Notes under the pieces: model-generated
Database searches by the model: none
What the model saw: only the letters and a program-made list of their open reading frames with translations
Told to the model about the DNA's origin: nothing
Shown: in pieces, positions 15,708 through 25,900 of the stretch
Numbering within the stretch: position 1 is the stretch's first letter
Layout: each line of letters starts with the position of its first letter
Made by a program: the position numbers and the translations under genes
Assembly: GCA_035582835.1 (NCBI GenBank)
Contig: JAYKAV010000489.1
Location: 1,557,892 to 1,621,891, forward strand
DNA: 64,000 bases
Source of the DNA: Phoebastria nigripes
Lineage: Eukaryota > Chordata > Aves > Procellariiformes > Diomedeidae
Direction of reading: 5' to 3'

Positions 15708-15931
15708 CGCGGCGGTGCTCCAAGGATCGCCCGGTGGGTTTAAAGACGAGCCGTGACCTGCCAGGGAGAGGCCCGGCTCAGGCGGGTCCGCACCTTTCAC
15801 CTCCCTTCGCCCGCCTCCTCCCCGCGGCTCCGCGCCCCCCGCCCGACAGTCCGGCCGCGGCCCGCGGCCCCGGGTACGGTCCCGACCCGGCCCAGCCCGG
15901 CCCCAGAGGAGCCGCCGCGCCGCGCACCCAC

Positions 15932-15958
15932 CTCCACGAGGGCTGCGGGAAAGAAAGG
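15932..15958 (-). other. RPLP0: RPLP0 non-coding exon 1 (5' UTR, TOP-like)
   Basis: The predicted transcript begins at a C followed by a pyrimidine run (CCTTTCTTTCCC), the 5' terminal oligopyrimidine layout shared by ribosomal-protein mRNAs that links their translation to mTOR/LARP1. The exon ends at a donor GGAG|GTGGGT. The start is inferred from the TATA spacing. Confidence 0.75.
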
Positions 15959-15979
15959 CCGGAGGGCGGGCCCACCTCC

Positions 15980-15986
15980 TTTTATA
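15980..15986 (-). promoter_or_regulatory. RPLP0: RPLP0 TATA box
   Basis: TATAAAA on the minus strand sits about 22-28 nt upstream of the pyrimidine-rich start. CCAAT-type (NF-Y) motifs lie farther upstream at about 16000, 16038 and 16058. Confidence 0.8.
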
Positions 15987-16370
15987 GCGCGGCTCATGCC
16001 CAATCGCAGCGAGCCGCGGATGTACCCCAGCTCATCCCATTGGCTGCCCACCGCGTGCCAATCAGGGCGGGCCGCCGTTCTCATTGAGCAGCGCGCCTGC
16101 GGCAAGCGGAAGGCGCGGGCGGCACAGGAGGCCGCGCGGCGGCGCAACGAGCGGCTCGGGGCGGGGCGCCCCCTGGCGGCCGGAGGAGCGCGCTGCGGCC
16201 CGGGGGGGCTCCGCGGCCCCGACGCGGGGACGGGGCGAGCTCCGGGGCCGCTTCCCTCGGAGCACCCCCCCACAGCAGCCCCGGAGGGGTGACCCGCTTC
16301 GCTTCTGGTTTCTCACAAGCTTAAGGGCTAGAAACAATCACAACACGCACGTGAGAATAATGGTAAAAAT

Positions 16371-16376
16371 TTTATT
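16371..16376 (-). terminator. PXN: PXN distal poly(A) signal
   Basis: AATAAA (within TAATAAA) on the minus strand is followed within about 40 nt by a GT-rich element (GTGCGTGTTGTGATTGTTTC), the normal arrangement of signal and downstream element. It is the only clear canonical signal between the PXN stop codon and the RPLP0 promoter. Cleavage is expected near 16350. Confidence 0.7.
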
Positions 16377-17029
16377 ATAGCGTAACTGCAAGAATTTTAA
16401 ATGGAAAAAAAAAGCAGAGTTAGAAGTTTACAAGGGAGAAAGACATCAAATAACTGTCGACCCAGCGGAGCATCCCGCAGCCCAGCCCGGACGCGGTGTG
16501 AAAGACCTTCCCCAGGGGCGGCTGACACAGGGCCAAGGCCTTTAAAGACAAAACCTCCCCAGGAGCACCCCATACTCCCCACCCCACCCCTCTCCTCCCC
16601 GCGCCTGGGGATGCACCATGGCACCGGTCCCTCCTCTGGCACCATCCCCAGCCCTTGCACCCCGTCTCTCCCCACAGGCCACCCTTCCAGGCCGCCCAGG
16701 CAGCACCGCGGCTGTCCTACCCTAAAACTGCATCTGAAATCAAGTAACAGGCATTTCGGACACCCACAGTGGCAGCAGCCACCAAAAGTCATTATTTGGC
16801 AGAGTAGCATCCGTGTAGCATCCCAGCATGTCAGAAACCAGATAAATCCAGGACGTGCTCAACATCTTGCTCAGGAGGTTAAGCGTTTAACCATCTCCGT
16901 TAAGCACCAACGACAGACGAGCCTCCCCTTCCGCGCTGCGCACCACCAGCACCACTCCGCGGCACCCTGCACCCAGGGTTTTCCACGCGCGCCAGAAGCG
17001 TCACTTACGCAAGCCTCAACTAGCAGTGA

Positions 17030-17115
17030 GGTAGGTTAAAGACTCCCNGGCCAGGGAAACTGAGGCACATGATTACACAGTTTGCAGGTGTCACACCACA
17101 AGCAGTAGTGCCAGA
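17030..17115 (+). repeat. MIR-like fragment
   Basis: A weaker match around GGGAAACTGAGGCACATGAT followed by TACACAGTTTGCAGG, about 650 bp from the better copy. Confidence 0.5.
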
Positions 17116-17674
17116 AACATCTTCTCACCCCTCTCCGGCACTCCCCACACAACAGCTTTTCGTCCTCTTAGTGGGGCCAAATGAAGTTGACCTTTTCAGC
17201 GAGATAAACACACACAGCTTAGAAATGTCCATTTTAAGTCAAATCAATCTCAAAGATGAAAAGACAAATGCGTAAGATTTCTTGCCTCACAAACTCTCCA
17301 AGAGTTTAGCTCTAGTGCTTCCACAGCTCCCTTCAGTCTCACAACCACAAACTGAGGTTCATTTGTACAGGAAACTGGTGAAAAACCGTTTCAGTGACCC
17401 AAGCAGGGCAGCGAAGCACCGCGGCAAGGTTAGGCAGGACAGCAACACGTGGATTCCAGCCTAAGGTCAGGCTGGTTTCCGACACAGTTGCCCCCGGACC
17501 CCTAATGCACCTGCCAAGCCGAAAAGCACAACCAGATGTCGATGGTGATATTGCCGTAGCACTCTGGAGAAGTAATTCCAAAGACTGCTCCCTGGGCTGC
17601 TTCGGCTGCTACCACAGAACACCATCGGGTATTTCAACATAGTATTTCACCTTCCATAGCACCCTCCAGCCAGA

Positions 17675-17880
17675 CACCTAAAAGTGCTTTAGCAAACATG
17701 AACTAAGCCTCACAATAACCTCACAAATCCAGGCTACATTGCCCCCATTTTACAGATGGGGAAACTGAGGCACGGTAAGGTTTAGTGACTGGCCCAAAGT
17801 TACACAGCTAGTCAGGAACAGAGTCTGCCTCTCCCAATTTCTTCTCCTTAGTCACAAGACCTTTCTTCCACAGGAGAAAA
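17675..17880 (+). repeat. MIR SINE fragment
   Basis: Contains the ancient MIR core almost intact on the plus strand: CCCATTTTACAGATGGGGAA, then ACTGAGGCACGGTAAGG, then GCCCAAAGTTACACAGCTAG. It lies antisense to the PXN transcript. MIR elements predate the amniote radiation. Confidence 0.85.
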
Positions 17881-19068
17881 GGAAACCCTTCCCCAATTAG
17901 CCCTGCTCTGGTTTCAGGTGGCTGAAGAGGAGAAACTGAGGGCAAAGGTCTGAGCTCTTCCCCCCTGCAGCATCATATTAAGACTGACTATAACATCCTG
18001 GAAGCTGGGCTTTGGGTGAACGGCAGGTGATTCAAATACAGCAGTTTACAGGTTACAATAAAAACCAAAAAAACACACTTTTAGGTGACCCAGAAGAGGG
18101 GAGGCAGGGGGAAGAAGGAAAAAAAAAAAAGCTATTCACAGTTCACCTGCCTGTGCTAGGGAAAAAAAAACCACAAGTCACATTCCCTTCCCCATAGATT
18201 CCAGCCCCTCCCAACCCGCAATAAAAAGAAAATATTGAATGTTAGTTAGGCTTAACAAAGCGTTGAGGTTACAGATGCAGTAAACCAGTACAACTGGCAT
18301 ACCACCTAGAACAGCACAGCTTGATATAAAAGTTGCTTTCTTAAAATCACTTCAAAACCAATTTCTGTATAAGAGGATTAAAAGTAAATTAGATATGAAT
18401 TCAAAATCAGTGTAGAAATCTACAGTTCTTATCAAAGACAGGATACAGTATTCACTTTGATAGTAAAACTCCAAGTGTGTCACACACACCTGACCCAAGG
18501 GACTTGTTATACCAGCAACAGTCAATATAAAAGGTTATTGCTCTAGCATCTCTCAGTAGAACATGTTTTAACAAGAGCACAGAAAAGGGAAATACCAAGG
18601 GGCTAACAGGTCTCGTTAGCAAAGAGAGGAAGAAGAAAGGATATAAAGTTTGGATCTTCTTTTTTTCCTGGCTTCTTAAACCCCTCCACTTCTCCCCGCT
18701 CTTGTGACAGTTTCAGGCCCCAATAGATGGGAGAGTTTCAGGCCAGATAAACACACACACATTACACTTGCTCATGACAGGGATGGATAAAAAAGGCTGT
18801 GCTCTAACCTCTCTGCACCTGCTTTTAAATAAGGGGCAATGCCTCTTCCTCTCTCCCGGGAGCAGCAGGCAAGGGAAGCAGATGCCCTGAGCGGGCCTGG
18901 GTGCTGACGGAGGTGCCTGGCATAGGATGTCACCCACAGGAGCGCACAACAGTGCTGAGGGATGGTCGGGGCTTACTCCACCTCCTGCTCCAGTGTGTTG
19001 AGAAAAGGCAGGGAATAACAAACTAGGGGGAAAAAACCCCACCCCACACAGTAACATCTTGATTCCTC

Positions 19069-19112
19069 TTTTTTTTTTTTTAAAAAAAAAGAAAAAAAAA
19101 AAAAAAAAAAAA
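19069..19112. repeat. Poly(T)/poly(A) palindrome
   Basis: Thirteen T are followed directly by nine A, a G and twenty-one A on the plus strand. In the PXN mRNA this is a long U run followed by A13, able to fold back on itself. Confidence 0.9.
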
Positions 19113-19728
19113 GTAAGTGGTATCATCTCCTTACAGTGTAATGGAACTGGAGAGACCCTTGCAGGGTCTTGGCTGCCTGTGCCGACGCTCTGATCTCAGC
19201 AAGTCACACACGCCACATGGCCCTAGTGAGCGGAGCCAGGGTGGCACTGAGATCACAGGGCGCCCTCGCTGTGCTACTGCTCAGGCTGCAGGCGCGCAGA
19301 CAAAAGCCTGAGAAAGAGGTCTCAAAGCAGAGGGCTGTGCTGTCTGCAAGTGTCACGATTTGCCCAGAGAGCTGACGCAGGCTGAAATGTACTGGCAAAG
19401 ACTCCTTCTGCCAGGAGGGGGCTGGGTAAAATCTCCCTGTTGGAGCCCTCGAGCTAAGCTCAGCTGTCAGTCACACACACAGACATGCACACCGTAATGA
19501 GGGGACTCGGCCTCTCTCCACTGAGACACAGCAAGGGCATTTCCAGTTTAATGGTCCGTCTCATCTCTGGATCTACTGCCTCTCCATAGCAGCAGAAAGC
19601 ACTCCCACCCCACCCCCGCCCCACCCTCCTCCCCTGCCTGGTAAGGTTTCTAAATCACAGTAATGTTCAGAGAGAGAGAACTGCCAAGGGGGTGGCAGAA
19701 AGATGCTTAGCGCCCGTCTATGATGCCT

Positions 19729-19995
19729 CTAACAGAAGAGCTTGAGAAAGCAGTTCTGGCAGTAGGGCTTGTCGTTCTGTTCTTTGAAGGTTCCTTTGTT
19801 GAGCTGCTTGAGGCAGAAGGCACAGACAAAGTGTTCAGGGTGAAATTTCTTGCCCATAGCAGTGATGCAGCGTCCTGTGATAGGCTTCTGGCAACCGGAG
19901 CAGAGCGAGCCGCGACGCTCGTGGTAATGCACCTCGCAGTAGGGCTGCCCGTCATGCTCAAAGAAGCTGCCATTGATGAATGGTGTGAAACATTC
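19729..19995 (-). CDS. PXN: PXN last coding exon (end of LIM3, LIM4)
   Basis: 267 nt including stop TAG at 19729-19731. It encodes [20 protein letters not shown], then LIM4 starting [12 protein letters not shown] and ending QNCFLKLFC. The acceptor is CCCTGCAG. Confidence 0.98.
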   Translation of the reverse strand, partial: ECFTPFINGSFFEHDGQPYCEVHYHERRGSLCSGCQKPITGRCITAMGKKFHPEHFVCAFCLKQLNKGTFKEQNDKPYCQNCFLKLFC

Positions 19996-22900
19996 CTGCA
20001 GGGGGGTAAAGCAGAAGGGGACAGGTTGTATAACAAACTGGGGATGCAGGCAGCTCCACAAGCCTCCTCTGCTCTGTGGCACAGCCTAGCCGTACTGCAA
20101 GCAGGGTGAACTGCTGCCTTTCAGCATCGTCCTGTTGTCCAAAGAGCCAAACTCTGTCCATCAAGAAGAGTTTCCAAGGAAAGGCTGATAGATGGACAGA
20201 TGCAGCCACAGGCAAGGGAATTAACCATGCTCCCTCCCCCAGCTGGTCTCACTTCTACAAAGAAAATACTACAGATGAGCTACCAGATGTGTCCAGTCAG
20301 GAGAAAGAAGAACACTCCTTCCCCTGAGATGGAAAACACTGCAGCACCCTTCCCTTTTTTTATTCTTTAATCTCACTCCAGCTTCCCCACAATGGCAGGA
20401 AGAAGCAGGGACCACCACAGACTTTCATGCAGCAGAATTCTGATGAACGCAGGACTGGTTCCAGCTGAGAAAACGAGGCACAATTAATCTTTACAAGTGA
20501 TCTCTCCAGAATGGCTGGCATTACACAGGTACACTTTGCACAGGATCATCCATCCTGAAACATCTCCACCAGGTACACATGCATTGCTACTGGGAGAAAC
20601 CATTTGTTCTACAGTGCTGATGATTTTGAATAGATGAGGAGAAGAGTATACACCAGCTATGTGCTTACTAGCGTCCACAGCTCCTCACTCCCCTCAGTGT
20701 CAGGCAGCTGAGGATGCTACACTTCAGAACCTGCAACAGAAGCACCCACCATCCCCACAAGACTGGGGAGACTCCCCTCCTTGTACGAGTGGGAAACTGA
20801 GGCAGCAGGGTGTGGGGGAGAGTTGAGGATACTGCCAGATTTACCAAACAGATCAGCACCAAGGCCCAGAGGAGAAGCCAGATTTCCAGAATCCTGGTTT
20901 TGCTCAGCCCCAACACCATCCTCTTCCCCAGGGAGGACACACAGTGTCCCACACAGCTGGACCCCAACATGTACACAGGAGTCCAGCAAACAGCATGCAG
21001 AGCCATGGATAGCTAAACACTCTCAATACTGGGACGAATGCAGTTTGCCTGCAGCGAGTCCAAGACTTTTCTAATGCCTACAATTAGTTCAATAAACAGT
21101 CTCCTCCCTCAGTCAGCAGGACAGCTGAAAAGCCTGCTCTGCTTTAGCAAAAACAGGAAGAGAATCCCATCTCGTGTCCTGGAAGACATCAGTGCTGGTC
21201 CCACTACTACAGGCAGTGTGGCAGCAGGGGAAAAGGAAAGCAGAACTGCTTGATAGAAGTCTCAATCTCTGCAACAAAAAGGCACAGCCCTCCCCAGCCC
21301 CACAGAGTCAGGACTACCATCTTCTGCCTCCACTGTCTGCACATTACTCTNGGAGGCACAGATAGTTCTGGGCACGCAGTCCCAACAGCATGGTGATGGT
21401 CTGCTCTGAGCATCATACCAGCAATCGGCAGCGTGTGGTTCTGCTGCTTGTTCTGGTCTCTGCCTTTCTTTCCCACTCTAGGAAATACTGGCTGATTTTG
21501 CTTATCTCTTGGGGCCTGTAAGAGTTAATATTTGCAAGGCTCTCTGAAAGAGTGCCAAGCATTTAATCTGCAGTATTCCTGTTTATTATGCCTGTTGTAT
21601 GGAGCCTGCCACTATTTCACTGACTTGCATGTTTGTCTGAACAAGGTCAGTCTCAGTTTACATTGTCAGATGGAGCATGGGAGGAAGATCCTCAAAATCT
21701 GATTGCTAAGGCAAGTGCTTAGAGAGAAGCTCAGCTTATAGTTATTTAAAGGTCACAGAAAATGTCTCTGTTTATCTGTGAGCTGCTGCAGAAGCCCATA
21801 ATTGCAGCTGGGAACAGAAAGGGCAAAGCAGCTAGAAAGTTTAATGTAAACAGGCAGAGGAACAAGAAGGTGTTTGGTTGCCGACACGTTTTTATCTTGT
21901 GGGGCTGGCTGCCCTTCACTACCCCACAGACACCTCTTCCTGATAAGGGACCAGATGCCTGCAGGGTGGAAGTGAGAGGGGTCGTACAGCAGCAGCAAAG
22001 GACCTTGGGTTTCTTACCCGACAGACAAAGCATTCAGGGTGCCACAGGGTGTTCAAGGCAGAGATGTAGTTTTCCAAGATGGCCCGGGCACAGCCTCCAC
22101 ACTTGGGAGCAAACATGTCAAAGTAGTCCTTGCGGCAATAGGCTTTGCCATCCTTCTCATGAAATCCTGCCAAAGGAGAAGAGAGGCAAAGAGCATCAGC
22201 TCCTGATCTTTACCTGTGGCCAGCCAAGCTCTGTGGGGTAACCAGTATGGGTAGGATCATCCTTCCCCCTGCTAACACACACAGCCGGTAGCTGTTCTTT
22301 GTTCTGCTGCCCTTCCTGTCCCATGCACACACATGCACATGCATACCCTTCCTCTCCAGGGAGAAAAGAAGATTACTGCTAGCATCCTTCCCCATTAAAC
22401 AGCTATATCCCTTGGAACTTCCATCTTCAGTAGCCCCCCTGTCATCTCTCAGGTTGTCCCCTCATAGCAGCTCTGCCTTACACACTTGTCTGCAGTTCAG
22501 GGAGGAGGTTGCATAAACCAGCAGCAATACCTTCAGGTCCGAAGAAAGCTCCACACTGGGCACAGAAAAAGTGTTCAGGGTGCCACGTCCTGTCCAAAGC
22601 CGTCACCACTTTCTGTTCAGAAGAAGACAAAGTGCAAGTCATGTAAATGATGGCTTCAGCTTGGAGGTAAGCGAGGGCTGGGTGGGGGGAAGAACACATT
22701 AATGTTGGTACTGACAACAGCGTGCATTAAAATAGACTGTCCTTTAGAGAGCTGAGTCAATTCTCCCCCGCCTCTGGCTCATTCAGGCTTTCCCCAGTGC
22801 ACACTTTTTTTTACCCTAAAAGGATCTTACGCACTGCTTCCTCCCTTATACAGGGCCCCGTCCAGCTCTCAGGACTAGCACCGGTGCCTGTTATGACAGG

Positions 22901-25900
22901 CTACCAATAGACAAATGCTGAGGAATCATTACCAGAATGATGGAGCGATGTGGGGTTCTGAAGGAACTTCAGCAAAGGTAAGAGGGACTAACTCCTCTCA
23001 CTGGTGTAAGAATTTGACTGGGCCAAGCTGTTTCCCTTTCAGAGCCAGGGCAAAGGAAAAATAGAAGTCCCCAAACAAAATCTTCCACCCAGGACACACG
23101 GGTGAAGTGGAGTTTTTAACACCCAGGCCTGCAGCACCTTGCCAGCGCCCTTAATCCCCGCAAGGAACTCACATCAAGGATCGGCCCATTGCAGTAGTAG
23201 CAGCGAGGGGAGAAGAGGTTGTGATAGTCCTTCTCGCAGTAGGGCTGACCATCCCGCTCAAAGAAGTTCCGTGACCCGATCTCCTCCTGGCAGTGGGTGC
23301 AGACGAAGTGCTCAGGGTGCCAGGTTTTCCCCATGGCTGTAACTACCTGTTGGGAAAACAAATTATGAAGGACAACTCTATCTCCCTCTCCCCTAGACCA
23401 CATGATAAGATACCAGCTGGAGGTCAGCAAGAATGACAAGTTCTACTACTTAAGTGAGCCCTGGACTGGGGTAGCATGAAAACTGAATTACCTATCATCT
23501 CAGGAGAGGGCAGTCCCTCAAGGGCAGGGTAGAGGTCACTGGAGGAGCTTACAGCGTACCTAGCCAGTGGATAAATAGAGTACTTCAGTTTCTCCAGCAT
23601 CTCCAGTCTCTTCAGCCTCACGAAACAGCCCTCCCCATTACTCCCAGCTGCAGCCCAAGAGTCAGCAATGAGCCAGCACCTTCAACTCACCTGCCCAGCA
23701 ATAGGCTTCTTGCAGGCTCCACAGACACCTTTGGCAACTGTAGCTACACCCAGTTTGTTCAGGTCAGACTGGAGACTTCCCAGCATGGTGTCTAGCTGAC
23801 TGCCAGGCTTGGAGGCTGTGGATGGAGGGGAGCTGCTCCCGGCTTTCCCCTGCGCCATGAACTGCGGGGAAGAGAAAACAAAGACTGTAAGGCGAGTGCT
23901 GCTGTGCTTAAAAGATAAATGCCTGTTGTTGCTGCCAGTGGCTCCTCTGTAGAGACAGACAGGAGATTGCCAGGAGACAGCTACACTCTCTGCAGAAGCC
24001 AGTGAGAGCCAGGATCAAGTACACACATGTATTCTGCCCATGCAGAGACATGCAGAGACCCTGGGATGTATAACAGCAGAGCTGTGAACTGAGGATTTGA
24101 TTTTCCTTCACTGCACATACAGCAGAAGTCACCAGCAGATCCCAAGCAGTCAGTACAGTGCTCTCTAAGCTTCTGCCAAAAATCTCCCTTTACCTCATCA
24201 GTTCCTGGTCAGTTGACAAAGCAGAGACGCCATCGAGAGGGCCCCTTCCCCTTGACCTCTCTCTATTTCTATGCTGTTGCTCTCTCTCAGTTGTCACTCT
24301 TTCCTCTCTGATAGAGATCCCTCTCCTCTTCCTAAGCTCACCTCCCTTTCGGCTAGAATGTCTTCTCCCTTCCCCTCCCTCCCTTTGCACCACCTTCTGC
24401 AGATCTTTTTGCAAAGTCTCCTTTGCCCCCATCAGGTGCCTCTCATCCCACGCCTGAGCTAAGCAAGTGTAAGTAGGACAGAAATAACTCCCTTCAAGTT
24501 GCCTGCTGTTTACCTACAGAGAGGGCAGTGCATCCACAGCAGAGCCCTAGCAGACAGGACTGCAATGGAAAGACTGCCACATCTATCGTCGGACCGCTGG
24601 AAATGCATGGGGGTAGGGGGAAGGGATTAAGATACTTGTCTCAGAGGCTGTTTCTGAAACTCACACCACCACACTACACACAGCTTGGAAAGGCTTCCCA
24701 GAGGAGGGGGAGAAATGTTTCACTTAGGTTCATAACTTATAAACAAAGTATATGTTCTCTTTGGCCACTAAAGCCCCTTTGCAGGCAAACTGCAATAATG
24801 AAATACAGATTATCTTAGCTGACTTTGCACTGCAATAGCTACTGTCAGGTTTAGAGACCCAAAGAAGTCCCTCCCTGAGATGTTGGTCTGGAGCATGTTT
24901 TCTCTTACGACGAGGATAGATTAAAACAGCCATAAAATCTACACTTGTGAACAACCCACCAGCTTGCTGCCAGCACAGCCAGGGAAGCAGGGACACACTG
25001 AAGTGCTTCACAGCCTTGGCAGAACCTGCCCTTCCAGCCACAGGAGGAGCTCTATTCCCTGTCCTGCAGCTGGTTGTACTTGTAGTCAGTGACAAACCCT
25101 GGCTTCTACTCATTTGTATAAAAATTCTCATGACATACATAATTTTAGCTTTTTTTTTTTTTTTTTTCCTTTTTTCTTTTCCTACACACACACACTCCTC
25201 ATCAGCCTTGCCTTGTATGCAGCATGACTCCCAACGGAGCCTAACACACAGCTTTTCCCCTCCTCTCTCCTCCCAGCCATCCCATAACTTACAACCCTCT
25301 CCTAGTCCAGCAGCACAGAGCAGCCCCATCACACCCCAATGTCCTGAGCCTAAAACAAACCCTCCGCCACGCAGCAGTTATTTGCTACCAAACAGTTACA
25401 GCGACTGTCTCCAAAGCACACCACTGCAAGGAGACTTCTCACAGGAGGGAGACAACAGGCTTTTGTAAACAAAGCCATGCCAGAGTCCCAGGACAAAGCC
25501 AGGGCTTCCTGCATGGCACAGCAGGAGGAAAAGGGCTGGACCGTGTTGAGAGAACCATATCCCCTCTCACTCTAACCAGGGGCTTGTGGCCACCAGGCAG
25601 GGCAGGCACAAATGCCACACACAAATGATAAATACCATCTGGAGAAAGGAGATGAGATGAATTCAACATGAAGCAACAGAGCACTTCACCCTTGCCTGTA
25701 AGGACCACACGCTCCTGCAAGCCACAGCTGACCTCAGTGCAGGCACAACCACCTATGCACACTACAATTTCTACCTGGCCTGGTGATCCAGCCTTCTTGA
25801 CAGCCCACAGATGAGTCCCCACCTGAAAGAGGTTTGTTTCCACCTCCTGCATGCAATGACTGCTGTTTAGAGGGGACACTCAGCACAGCATCCACATAAA

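Larger units (their letters stand above)
16350..19728 (-). other. PXN: PXN 3' UTR (probable, about 3.4 kb)
   Basis: This stretch runs from the paxillin stop codon to the distal poly(A) signal, with no coding frame of note and no intron signs that I could confirm. It holds one strong and one weak MIR-like fragment and an A/T homopolymer palindrome. A weaker ATTAAA at 19546-19551 could give a short UTR of about 200 nt. The extent is inferred from sequence only. Confidence 0.55.

Noticed and set aside
18713..19126. 137-residue minus-strand frame with poly-Phe
   Set aside because: It reads through the T/A homopolymer in the PXN 3' UTR and has no recognisable domain.
19720..20109. Plus-strand 129-residue frame
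   Set aside because: It is the antisense shadow of the PXN LIM4 exon.
25439..25879. 146-residue minus-strand frame as another PXN cassette exon
   Set aside because: No convincing phase-0 acceptor and donor, and the sequence lacks the paxillin insert character.
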